Part shown: positions 30,763 to 43,100 of the stretch, piece by piece
Position numbering within the stretch: the stretch's first letter is position 1
Layout of the letters: each line of letters starts with the position of its first letter
NCBI GenBank assembly: GCA_034440635.1
Contig: JAOTON010000767.1
Span: 620,001-684,000, forward strand
DNA length: 64,000 nt
DNA from: Lepas anatifera
Taxonomy: Eukaryota; Arthropoda; Thecostraca; Lepadidae
Direction: 5' to 3'
Translations under genes and position numbers: made by a program
The notes under the pieces: model-generated
Seen by the model: only the letters and a program-made list of their open reading frames with translations
Databases searched by the model: none
What the model was told of the DNA's origin: nothing

Positions 30763-31124
30763 CAAAACCCAATATAAAAGTGGGACTCCCTTTAAAGGTA
30801 TTTTCTAAGAATTTGTATTCATATAGCTAAAATTAGGGCCATAGAAACATTTCAAGTGGTGCACTATGCTTAATTTTCCGGAAGAAATCACACTGAATGT
30901 AGAACAGTGTCATAATTAACAGTTACAATACAGTTATAGTTGACAGTTATGCTTAGCACTGTAAAAACTGCCGGATTACCACTTTCCTCTCTTTTTTCAG
31001 GCACTAGCCCCCACTGGTCATTTGCTTGGCACCACAGGTTTTGTGAAAAATAATGTTTGTAGAGTTTTTTGTGATAATTTTGTTTCCTACTGGTATTTTG
31101 CATGTTCTTTTCTGAAAAACTATG

Positions 31125-31380
31125 GGTCTGGTCCAGACCCTCTTTTCAAAAACTGGGAGGTTTTGTGTTCAGATGTTTTGTCAGAAAATACCTACATACA
31201 TTGAAAAATACCCAAGGTAAAATTTGTAGAGCAATGTTTCAAATAAGCTATTATTGTCTAGTAACTGATTAACAATTATGACTCACTTTTTAATTGTTTT
31301 GTGTCATTTATCTTGATATTTTTTTTACTAAATGCCTGGCACCAAAAGCTCCCAGTTTTTCAAGAGGGTTTGAACAGGCC
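31125..31380. mobile_element. Foldback/MITE-like element, copy 1
   Basis: Inverted arms of about 30 bases: ACCCTCTTTTCAAAAACTGG on the left and, on the minus strand, ACCCTCTTGAAAAACTGGGA on the right, about 190 bases apart. The internal sequence recurs at 31875-32115. Confidence 0.6.
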
Positions 31381-31539
31381 CCCTATGCCCAAGAATCTGT
31401 TTTGAGTTAAGAATGATTCTTTCAATTGATTCAATTCAATTTATTATTTCTCTACCATCAACTTTTTTTAACTGAAGAAAAGTGTTATGTTATAGGAGTG
31501 GGCAAGGTGAAGTGTGATTTAGCTAGTGGAGGTGGGCTG

Positions 31540-31760
31540 CGTCCGTGACGCCCGTTCAGCGAGGCCTCTTAAACTGTTCGCCCAGGAGGGCACGGACGCG
31601 GACCCGAGCGTGTGTATGTGAGTGGGCAGACTGGTGAAGGGCGTGACGCGAACATAAATAGTGTAGGTGATCAAAACGCGTGAGTGAGGCTCAGACCAGG
31701 ACGTGTGAATGCGTGTGAAGGGCGCGGTGCTGACACAAATTGTGCAGATGACCAAGATGA
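31540..31760. repeat. Diverged tandem duplication, about 80 bp
   Basis: Two or more diverged units alternate GTGTGAAGGGCGCGGTG / CTGGTGAAGGGCGTGACG and ACACAAATTGTGCAGATGA / AACATAAATAGTGTAGGTGA. It lies between two copies of the foldback element. Confidence 0.6.
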
Positions 31761-31874
31761 GTGACAGACCATTTTCAGATAGAATGACCATAAACTCTGC
31801 ATTTTCAGATAGAATGAAATTGTAAACTATGAATGAATATTTGAGACAAAGTTCAAAGTTCTATATGGGACTGG

Positions 31875-32115
31875 TCTATACCCTTTCTTGAACAACTCAG
31901 AGCTTTTGGTTCCAGGTGTTTTGTCAGAAAATTATTGTAGATACATGATGGAAAGTAATGTAACAAATGTGCAGTTATTGTCCAGTCACTGATTTTGAAA
32001 ATTATGACTCACTTGTTACACTACTTTGCATCATTTATCTTGGATATTTTTCTGGTAAATGACCTGGCATCAAAAGCTCTTGCATTTTCAAGAGAGTTTG
32101 GAACCAGACCTTATC
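31875..32115. mobile_element. Foldback/MITE-like element, copy 2
   Basis: Direct-oriented diverged repeat of 31125-31380, sharing GGTGTTTTGTCAGAAAAT, AATTATGACTCACTT and CATTTATCTTG. Its inverted ends are CTTGAACAACTCAGAGCTTT and, on the minus strand, CTTGAAAATGCAAGAGCTTT. Confidence 0.6.
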
Positions 32116-32119
32116 TAAA

Positions 32120-33285
32120 TTCAAATCAGATTTCTCACCCCTCTCAAAAAATTTCATGCGAAGTGTGAACGAATTTTGCAGAAGTGCCCGATGTTATCCT
32201 TTGGTATCTTGGGGCTCTTTCTGAATAAAATAGACCCAGCAGTTTCAATTTTTGGGGAAGATGTGTCTCTAATTTTGGAGAGTTTCAAAATATGGGTTAT
32301 TGTTTCCATTTTTGGGAACATCACTGCTCATTTTGCGTTTTTTCTCACCTTTAAATCTTTAAGGGTGTTTTTGTCCTACGTTTTTTCAATTACGTTGTTT
32401 GTGTTTCTCTTTTTCGTTTTATCTTTTGTATTGCTTATTTTCCATTTTCTGGAACTGTTTGATAAATATCAATGTCAAAATAAGTTTTTTATGGGTAAAT
32501 GCTCTCCCTCCCTCCCCGATCTCGCTATGTCAACCACACTGCAAAAGTCCAGGCACCTGCGGCCCACAACCCCAACATCAACATACCATAGGTGCCATCT
32601 GAGTGCAATATCTGCCCATCACTTTGAGATATCTTGCATGCATGTACTTTTCAGATGCCACAATTAGGTTTTCATGGCATACAAAATAAATATCGAAATG
32701 GCTTCAATGTTGAGTCATCCCACCCGACATCGCCCTCTGGCACTCACTTTAGTAGTGATTACAAGAGTTCACCCAGAGTCGGAAACAGTGGTCATACAGC
32801 GATAAAACGAAACAAAGTTCCAACATTTAAGCTATCGCTTTTTTGCTTTTCCGCTTTTTAACTACGTTTTACGCTTTTTAACTACGCTTTTTAATCTGCG
32901 TACTGTAGCTTGCCCAATGCGTTTCAACGGTGCGCTCTTGTTTTCGTTGACGAAAAACGTCCCTAAAAGATGAAAAACGTCATTGAAGAGTGCACAGTGT
33001 AGCGTTTACTTTACCATTTACAAGACGTGTCCCTAAGTGTGTTATCTGGTACCTTATCCTGGCAATGAGCAGATGTTCGTAATAATGGGAACAATAACTA
33101 TCATTAGAATCGCAAAATGGAGATGCATGTGGCAGCTCTTCGATTTTGTGTTGATATGGTATTGCTGTATTTTGTAGGGCTCTAATGAATTGAAAGGATA
33201 TCTGCTGCAAAAGCTAGTCAATTTACAATGGTTGCTCGTTTATGCATTTATTAAAGAGAATTTCTGGCCTTTTCTGGCGAAGACG
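32120..33285. other. Gene-free interval
   Basis: T-rich on the plus strand, giving a hydrophobic 163-codon frame at 32176-32667 without conserved features. No other structure was recognised. Confidence 0.4.
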
Positions 33286-33291
33286 GTGGGG

Positions 33292-33465
33292 TCCTGCTTT
33301 TGCTGACGAAGGGGAGGATCCTTTTTCTAAAGAAGGGGAGGATCCTTTTTCTAAAGAAGGGGAGGATCCTTTTTTAAAGAAGGGGAGGATCCTTTTTCTA
33401 ATGAAGGGGAGGATCCTTTTTCTAATGAAGGGGAGGATCCTTTTTCTAATGAAGGGAGGCTCTTG
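33292..33465 (+). repeat. 23-bp tandem repeat
   Basis: About seven copies of a unit containing GAAGGGGAGGATCCTTTTTC, each with a BamHI-type GGATCC, with TCTAAA and TCTAAT variants. It forms the left part of a dispersed repeat shared with 22435-22910. Confidence 0.95.
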
Positions 33466-33522
33466 TTTTTCTGACGAAGGGAGGGTTCTTTTTTCTGACA
33501 GAGGATTTTGGCGGCTGTAATT

Positions 33523-33760
33523 TTTATTGAGCGATAACTGCACAAGCCAAGGGCAATTGAAGAGTGGGCACTTCAAAGATTCAAAGACCTAAAAATATGG
33601 TACCAGTTTTAGCTCAATATACTAGGAGCATTTTTTAAGTTTTGCTAGCCACATTCTTTCATATAATGTCAAACCACAAACAGCTGCGGCTGGTTATGTT
33701 TCCTCAAAGAAAGTAAGAAGGAGCCATACACTATCGTTGCAGTTTCTTGATGTGTTTTTC
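33523..33760 (+). repeat. Dispersed repeat copy 2
   Basis: Interrupted similarity to 22545-22910 (GCGATAACT, GGGCACTTCAA, GCTAGCCA, TTTCATA). It follows directly after the 23-bp array. Confidence 0.5.
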
Positions 33761-34009
33761 TTATTTCTGCGGAAGCATGATTGCTTTGCAAAGTAAATGG
33801 GTCGCATGGTCAGTCCGCCTTTTCCAGGATAATGAACCGATTTGGTAGCAGGGGAGTGCAAAAAGGCCTCCCCTCCCCATCCTCGAACTTTTGCCAGCCT
33901 TGGAAAACGCTGTTTTCGATTTTTAGCCGCGTGCGCACCCCGCCCCCCTCCCGAACCGCGGGCTAAATCAGGAGCTGTGTGTGGTGGTAATTCACCCCCT
34001 CCCCTCCAG

Positions 34010-34184
34010 GGCCAGGTGTACAAGTCGGTGGTGAGCGATACCATAGCAGCCGTACGCAGCTTCTTCTTGGACGAAGGCGTAGACGAACAAGTTCTGCAGG
34101 AGCTGAAGCAGCTATGGGAGAGCAAGCTGAACCAGAGTCGTGCCGTGGACCTCGACAAGCCAGAGGTGGCACCTCCCTCAAAAG
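34010..34184 (+). CDS. GTF2A1: GTF2A1 exon 2 (first found), TFIIA-alpha helical region
   Basis: Follows CCCCTCCCCTCCAG. It reads GQVYKSVVSDTIAAVRSFF then LDEGVDEQVLQELKQLWESK, and leaves in phase 1 at AAAG|GTTGGC. The upstream partner, expected to encode only a start codon and a few residues, is not visible. Confidence 0.92.
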
Positions 34185-37100
34185 GTTGGCCGGGCATCTC
34201 CTGCTTTGTGGTGTTTCCAGTTTTTTTCGTCCTGTAGATTGTGACTGGACGCCAAACCCCTCCAAGAACTGGTTTGCCGGTCGAAAAATTAGATGTCTCA
34301 TAGTTGAAGTGTATTGCTATGATTTGGATACGCGTGTGAAAGGAAAAGTTGGAGCCACCAGAGAACATGCTGAAATGACACCACCTCCCGGACCTCAGCC
34401 GTAGTTTAGGCCTCACGCTACCAGATACCATCGCTGCCGGTTCAGTACCTGTTTGCCACTGACCTGGCTCACGTCTGTGTACAGCGGCGCAGCGTAACGC
34501 GGCGGCGGTGGCGGCGGCGCAGCGCAGCGCCCAGCAGCAGGCGGCGGCGGTGACTCAGGCGGCGGCCCAGAGCACTACCGGCGCCACCGCCGTCACCACC
34601 GTCCAGCCGCAGTCGCTGGTGCCCATCCAGATCACCATCCCGCCGCAGACGCCCGGCGGGGAGAGCAAAACCATCGTGGTCCAGGTCTGACTCATCGGCT
34701 GTGTGGGCAGGGTCCACCTGTCGCAACCCTCGCCCCACCGGGGGGAGGGCATCGATGCCCCCGCCCCTTAAGGTTTTTTCGAGGTAGCAGAAAAACGACG
34801 AGTTGTAGCACCGCGGTTGAGACCTCTATCTCTCACATCATTTTCCCACCCTCCCTGAAAATTTTTACCCCAGGTCACCCAAGGTCAGGTCACCAGGCGA
34901 GGTCAACCAAGGTCACCTCGCTTCAACTTTGAAGCTCTATAAGAGTTGCATTTCTTAGTCGATCGATTTGAAACTTGCTACACTTCATGACCCCTCCAGG
35001 GTCTACAAGGTGTATATATTCGGGATTTTTCGATTTCGTGCCCTGAGGTCAGGTCACGAGGCGACCTCTCCCATTGGAAAAGCATGGGGAAAAGCTGTCT
35101 TATGATCTAAAAGTCACAAAAATGATTGCAAATACCCAGACTGCTCAGAACAGCGTTTTTGTACACCCTTTCATGGATCCCAGGGGTCATGTTTGCCCTT
35201 TGACTTTTCCAAGGTCATCCAAGGTCACCAGGGGTCAAAAACAGTATTTTGACAATAACTTTTGACCTAACTAAGCTAGAGCGCTAAAACAAACACCATC
35301 CGTGTATTTCTCGTCACTGGCTTTCATTTGATATACGGCAAGGTCACTTTCTAACCTTTCGTGACCTCACGTCATATTAGGTCACCAGATGACCTCTGGA
35401 GATCAAACCACTGGCGGGAGGTCTTTACGTTCCACATAGCGGAAAAAAGACTGGCAATTTCCTATGAAATGTACTTTACCAGATCTCAATAGCTCTAATG
35501 GCATAAGAGTTATGCCCAGTTTTCTTAAGCATTGCATATTTGAGTGAAAATAGCCTATCGTGACATTTCTTGACCTCTGGAGGTCAAACCATTGACCTGA
35601 GCGCTAAACATGTGAAGTAATTTCTTACTGAATTTACGCAAGCTTTCTAATGCACTTTGCAGATTTGCGCTAACCCCCATAATTTCGGAGTTAGAGGGGG
35701 CCATCGATGGCCCTCCCCATAATTTCGGAGTTAGAGGGGGCCATCGATCACCATCACCATCACCCCCGGGTGGAGCGAAGGTGGCGCCGGACCCCCGGTG
35801 GGGGCGCGGGTTAAATGGTCGCTATTGACATCGTTCCAGATTTGGGCACCCTCGATGATTTCCCAAAATCCACGCCCCTGGTCTCCCGAGTTCTCAAGTT
35901 TGAGGCGTGAAGCTGACGCCGCTGTCCGGGAACCAGTTACCACAAGTGATAGGTACCTGGTCTCCGGTCCTGAAGGGTTTCAGGACCCCAGTGTGCCCTT
36001 ATCCGTGGCTGTCAGTGGATGGCCGCGGATGGGTAACTTTGTGCTGCTCCTCAAGAAGCGCGACAAACCTAACTGGAGGTCTAAAAAGGAAAATGAATTT
36101 CCAAACATTCCTTTTTGCGACAGAGACTAGCTACCTATGGTGAATTGATTAAACTTTAGTTGAACCCCAAACGCCTATTAAATTGTTACCCTTTGTCTTC
36201 ACCCTTCGTTTTATAAAGTTGACCCTTCCAACCGGGAAAGTTTGGCGACGCCATATGACTCTGGCAGTTGGTGCGTCGATAAACCCCAACAATTATTTTA
36301 TAAAGTTGAGATCGTGCTCAAATGTTCTACCTTTGCACTCGCTCAAAATGTTTGCCAATTTTCCGGCTAAGTTTATTTTCCGCCATCATGCCGAAGTTTG
36401 TTCTCGTTTTAATTGGCCAGTTGCGTGACGTGAATGCTACATAACAACCGGGTCTGATCCTTATTGGGTGATGCCGGCTTCTCGACGTCCTTTGTAGCTG
36501 CCGTATCGTTTACCGTTTATGATCGATGTGCTGAGGCGGTCGCGGTTTTTTCTAATTCTCGAAGCTGCAAATTTAATTGGGTACCGTCAGTGGCGGACCT
36601 AGGACTTCATACTGGGGGCTGGGGGCTCGAGCCTCTCACGCCATTGATTTGGATTAGCCTCCGCCCATGTATTACCTGTAGGCACTCGAACATTTGGGGA
36701 GGGCCTGGGCCCCCTAGCCCCTCGTCCTTGTATCCGCCACCGGGCACCGTTATTTTGGGCAGAGCTCGTGTGGGTGGTGCAGTCCGGACTGGCGGGACCC
36801 CGAGTCCGCTGACGTGCGAGTCCGGCAGGTTCCCGTGTCGGCGGTGCAGTCCGGACTGGCGGGGCAGCACCTGCAGACGATCCTGAGCTCGGCGGCGGCG
36901 CAGGCTACCTTCGCGCTGCCGCCGGAGATCGCCAGCAGCATGCTGCAGCAGCAGCTCAACGACGCGCTGCGCCAGTCGACCGCCAGGGTGGTGGCGGCGC
37001 CGACCGCCGGCGGTGAGTGACGCCCCGTCCCGCTGGTGGCGCCCCCTGCGTCTGGCGCCTGCTCTGTATATCAGCCTGCAGCCCTTCCGTGACGAGTAGA

Positions 37101-40100
37101 CGATGACGTGATGTTGGCTAGATCGTTTCATTTTGTGCTGTTGAAGCTCCCGAGAGGCCGTCTGTAAATTACGTAGCGTGTGGAGGGGGGAGACAGCCAG
37201 AGCGTTGTCAAAGGTTACACTTGGATGTACAGAACCGTTACCGGAAGAGGGAGGGGGGAGTAAAAATCACCCACCTATGTGGTACGTAATTCCTGGACGG
37301 TCTCTAATCGAAGTATGGCTCCTTTCGTGACATCTCTGCACGATTAATCATTGAGAACTGCAGCTATATGGTCAGTTGTGGACGGATAAATAGGCCTGAG
37401 AAGTGGCTGCATGTACCCGGCATGGCCCTAACCGTCTCAGATACCGAGTCCGACCTGTCGTCCCGCGCACTGTGGCTGGCTTTGTTTAGTTGGACGCGCC
37501 TGATCTCAGCTCGCGTCTGTTGCCAACTAACACTCGCGTTTCCGCATCTGAACCTCGGCGCTGTCCCGGCCGGTACTGAATCGTGAGTACTTCTGATGCT
37601 TTCGTGTGGCTTGGCCAGGCGCTGGGTGGAGCCACAGGGAGTCCTAGCGGCTGCCGAGTCCCGCTGTGGGAAGTCAGAGGGTTATAAACGGGAACACCTA
37701 ACTTTGAATTGTGTCCTGTCAACGTTTCAATGCGCCGTCTAAGTGCCCAGTTAGCCGTGCGGCGCGTGCGAGCGGTGAGCCGGCTGGGACTCCCTGTGGC
37801 GCCGCCGGCGCCGGCCTGGGGTCAGGTCACGGACGCGGCGCCGCCGGCAGAGCCCAGCTGGCGCGACAGTCGGCCCGGCGCCGCAGGCTGCGGGCCGTGG
37901 CGTCCGCCGCCGCCGCTGCACCCGTGGCCGCCGCGGCCGGCCCACCTGCCGCCGCCCGGTCTGCAGCTGCGCTGTCCAGTGGCGCCCGGCCTCGTCCGCT
38001 CCCAACCACGTACTGCCGCCCCACCCCTGCCGTGCCCCTCTGTGCCGGGGTTGACTGTGCTGCTGGCTGCTGGTGTCCGAACGGGGCCGAGACACCCACT
38101 GCCGTTTCACAGCTGGATGTTATCCCAGCTTCGGCTGCTTATGGGGAATGTGGCACCTCCATAACGTGATTGTAACTGAGATAGCCAAGTTGTAAAGCAA
38201 GTCGGAAAACCCGGTACTCCATATATCATTTGTCTTGGAATTCGATATTTCCGTAGAAAAAGCTAAAACCTACCTGACACCAGCCCCGTCATCAGCCCCT
38301 CGCCGGGCGGCCATTGTTGTGAGCTGCTGGTGTGACGACATATGCTGACGTCACGATGAGCATCAGCCAATCGAAGCCCTTGAAGCGTTTCAAGTATGGT
38401 AGTGGTTGCCAGATCATTACATCATCCACAGGCAGATATTTATTTATTTTCCTAGAGGAGTATTTTTTAAAAACAAAATATTTGGCTTATTGAACATTTT
38501 TCAGAGAAATCATGAGTGGTTTCATTATTTTTGGCTAAAAGTACGCCTAATTTCACTATATTCCAGGATTCTACCAAGGTGCCACATTCCCTTTAATTAT
38601 ATAAGGACTCGTCTATTTCTGGGCCGGGTGCTGGGATGTGGGATGCGGCTTCTCACGGAGCAGCACGAAATTCGTCTGCAATGTACCCCGTTTGGACGCC
38701 ACATCTGTGCATGCCGTTCTGGATTTTGGGGACCGTCCTGCATGTACCTCACTCTTGCGTTTTTGAGTGGTGCTTTGCATGAATTATTTACGTTCGATAT
38801 ATGGCATGCTCGGTTTTCCGGTTAAGTGTTGACACGGAAAAAAACAAACTGTCACCACACTGGAAATTGTTGAACCTGCTTCGCCCAGCTACGAAGAACA
38901 GGTGACTTTTCTATACGAATGAGCAATTTCTGTCTCCGGAAGACACCCCCAACGACTTAGGCGCATTGAAATACACAGGATGGTGTGTTTGCTTGTGTTG
39001 CTCTTTGGGAGGGTGTGCCTGTCTTTCTATGTGGGAGCACATACCTGAGGTACTATATAGGAGCGTATGTCTGAGTTACTGTGTAAAAACGTGGCTATCT
39101 GTTACTATGTGGGAACGTGTGCCTGTGTTGCTATGTGGGAGTGTGTGCCTGTGTTGCTATGTGGGAGTGTGTGCCTCTGTTGCTATGTGGGATCGTGTGC
39201 CTGTGTTGCTATGTGGGAGTCTGTGCCTCTGTTGATATGTGGGAGTGTGTGCTTCTGTTACTATGTGGGAGTGTGTGCCTCTGTTGCTATGTGGGAGTGT
39301 GTGCCTGTGTTGCTATGTGGGAGTGTGTGCCTCTGTTGATATGTGGGAGTGTGTGCTTCTGTTACTATGTGGGAGTGTGTGCCTGTGTTGCTATGTGGGA
39401 GTGTGTGCCTCTGTTGCTATGTGGGAGTGTGTGCTTCTGTTACTATGTGGGAGCGTGGGCCTGTGGTGCTATGTGGGAGTGTGTGCCTCTGTTGCTATGT
39501 GGGATCTGTGCCTGCGTTGCTATGTGGGAGCGTGTGCTTCTGTTGCTATGTGGGAGCATGTGCCTGTGTTGCTATGTGGGAGCGTGTGCCTGTGTTACTA
39601 TGTGGGAGCGTGTGCCTGTGTTGCTATGTGAGAGTGTGTGCCTCTGTTGCTATGTGGGATCGTGTGCCTGTGTTGATGTGTAAGAGTGTGTGCCTGAGTT
39701 ACTGTGTGAGACTGTTTGCCTGAGATACTGTGTGGGTTTCGAAAGGACACTCCTGCCTACCTATTTAATGGGAAGTCAGTAAAAATAAGTGGTTCGTTGG
39801 TTACCCTGAACTTAGGTATGCTTAATACTGTACCTGTCAGATATTCGCCTGACTGTATAAGGAGCTGTGCTTCAGTTGCGCACCAGTCCTGTAGTTCCTC
39901 ATGCGCCTTTCAAATCTCGCCGGCTAATCTTGCTCGACTCTAACGCATCACATGTTCCAGGTCTTTGACTACCTGTACTATCATTCGCACGCCTTGTCCT
40001 ACGCAGTCGTACAGCTCGTCTCCCTGTCTGTCCCGTCCCGGCTCTGTAGCGATCTGTGCTTGGTGGTGGACGTTGACTTGTCCAAAAGCCACGCAGCTGT

Positions 40101-43100
40101 GCTTTTGACAGCCGAGACGGCCGGGTCATGTTCGCGTCGGAACACTTTGTCGGTCATGCAGCTCCTGTCGCTCCCGCTGCCTGCGCGCAGCCTCATCATG
40201 AGCCTCCGACAGCTCCCGGGCTTGAATAATACCGGGTCGCATGCTGTGCGGCTGCTGAATTCTGCCAGGAATTGTTGTTGGAGATTGGCGGTCTGGGATG
40301 TGATGGAATTTCGGCCAGTCCCAGCCGGCTGAAGTTCTGGCTGACCCAGAAAACTGAGTGCATGAATGTGTGAACTGGTGGGCCCGTCCCCTTTCTTAAG
40401 CTTGCTGTGGCTCTTACTCAGGGGGAGGGGGTCAGGGATGGTGTCAAAGTGATTATCATCGAAGTCAGAGACATCCGTGTTGTTGCGGCGGTCCTCCGGT
40501 TGCGTCCGCTGCTGCCTGCGCGCCCTCTCTGCGACCTCGGCGCGGTCTGTAACCAGGCTCATAGACCTTGGTCTGTGACAGACCTGCCGACATTATGTAG
40601 CAGATTTCCAATTCATACAACCAGCGCCTGACCGAACTGAGTTTCAGCTAGAAGTTAAGATCGCGAACCTTTTTTATGTCAGCCAAGAGTCGATTCCTGT
40701 CTTTGACCTAATTGCCGCGTTCCTATTCGCCGAGCCTTGCCTGATCAACAGTGGTGCTGTGAAACATCGACAGCCTCTCACCGGCTGCCATCCAGCCGCC
40801 GGTTTCCTTGCTTCTTGGGGATGTCTGTAAAGGCTTTTGGTGTGGAGGGGAGTATCACTCGGGTCGTGTGGAGCACCGTGTGCCTTGTGTGAATTTAGCA
40901 CCGGAAACCTTCCACATACCACCTGTGTTTGAGTTCGAGTGAAATGCACGGGCTGGAAATCTGAGCGATTGTTGGTCGTAGTGTTCGGTGATGTTTAATT
41001 TTCTGTGTCAAGTTTGATTTAAGCGACATTCACGTGTGTAAATTTGCACACCAGTTATTTTGAAAACAAAATCATTGTGGTGAAAAACGTTATCGCTGGG
41101 ACGATTCAGACACCTTTGAGATCGGAAATAGAATTAAACAAACATTGCAATGTGCTTTAAGTTTGTCCCGTGATTTGGTACTAGTGGCAGTGGTAAGTAC
41201 TGTACTCGCACATTCTTACCACTCCCCCTGCCGTAACCGCCTCTCCCCACACACCGTTCCGCAGACCCCGCCGCTGACGCTGTGTGCGCGCTGCCAGGTG
41301 GTGTCCAGTACGCGGGCAGCGTGGCGCCGGCGCCGTCGCAGCGTCTGGGTCAGCTGGACGGCTGCGGAGACAGCCCAGACACAGACTCCGACACAGAAAC
41401 CACCGCCGGCGGCGCCGGGACGGCCTGCGGCGGCGGCGGCGGCAGCGCTGCCGAGCTTTTCCTGATGTCCGACACCCACCAGCAGACCGACGCCGGTCAA
41501 AGCTCAGCCGATAGTATAGGTGTCGCTGCTGCGGCGGCGCCGCATGTTATAGGTGGCGCTGCGGGCGGCGGTGCCTGCAGCGCGCGCTGTTGCCTGGACC
41601 CTCGGCGACGGGACGACCGTCGTCTGGCGCGGAGACTGGGAATCCGCCTGCCCCGCCAGCTGGATGGTCCCGGAGACACGTCGGACAGCGACGACGACGA
41701 TGACGTCGACGATGTGGATGATGATGTCGATGACGACGAAGATCTGTTGGGAGAGGATGATGAGGAGGACCAGGGACAAGAAGAGGTAAGGAGCCGGATT
41801 TTTATTTTGGGGTAGATTTGATCAGGTCGTCAGTTTTTACAAAATGTAGTAATTTTTGGTGATGAAAGCTTAGGATTTCGCGTTTTTATTATAGTTCAAA
41901 AAACACCATTATGTCCTCTGAGGAGCGTTTAAAACGATATGGCACCTTCGTGGGTTTGAACTGAGCCATCAGTCGCATGGAGCACTCCCTTTAAAGTTTG
42001 TGTTACATATTTTGTGTCTCTCAGAGCATGCTTTTCGAGAGAAAAACGCCCTTCTTTTTGAACCGACAGATCCCATGTCTCCATTTGCCCTTATGAGCAG
42101 GCTTTGCGGGACTGGACATATTTAATTTGACTCGACTCTGACCCACGGCTTAGCGGCTGACTGATTCTGACTCAACCTAACACATTGAGCTGGTTAGTAG
42201 ATCCTGACTCAGCCAAAATCCAGAAGTGAGTCGACTCTTCTCTGACTCAGATAATCATGGAGTCAGAATCGGGTCCGACTCAGAATAACGACAAAGTATG
42301 CATATACTATATACACGGTGGTCCACGCCTGGTAAATATAAATGCTGTGGACTGTGTGCCGTGTCCGTGTGTTCAATGGAGTCCGTGCCTCCGTCTGGTG
42401 GGTGTACGCACTGGCGGCTACCGAGTCCGGCGTGAGGTGATAAGCCTGTGGCCTATTACGTGCGCTTTTATTGTATTATTTGTTGCGCCTGTGGTATAAT
42501 TAATGCTGTTAAATTGATTGATGGACTGTAAGAATGAACTTAGTACCGTAAATGATCTCAATGATCAATATGTTAAACAATGCACTGGACCTGCACCCCT
42601 GTGGCTTACACGTCGGGCGTGCCCGTGACGGGCCCCAACCCGACCTGCGGCGTAAACTAAAACCTGAACCTACACGGCCTTCCCCGACCCTGCCAGCCGC
42701 ACGGGGGCCCACCCCCACCCCCGCCCACACCAACCCCCCACCCGAAAGCGACTATATACCCATTCCATCAGATAGTATGCATTCAAGTATGCAGAATGGA
42801 GGATGCATGCCTTTGAAACTTCAAACTGAATCTTTAGGTCGCATACTCCCGTCTACCCATGAAATAGGTTTTCCTGGTTTCTTTCATTACGTTACCTACT
42901 GGTACAGGTGGAATGTTTGTTAAATTGTCATTTGTCCATCTTCAATTTCACTTTCTAAATTTCGATAGCAGAACTTAGCTTAACCCAAGCTCACCAGAGT
43001 GCATTTTTGGGAAAAGCTACCCCATTCCGGGCCTGGTCTTGGTAGGGAAGGGAGATACCGGGGATAGTACCGGAATTTTGTCTTTCTTGAAATTTTTGTT

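Noticed and set aside
32176..32667. 163-codon hydrophobic frame resembling a membrane protein
   Set aside because: T-rich low-complexity sequence; no signal sequence, domain or splice context.
39117..39683. 188-codon Cys-rich frame
   Set aside because: It is a read-through of the 26-bp minisatellite; the other two plus frames give equally long frames.
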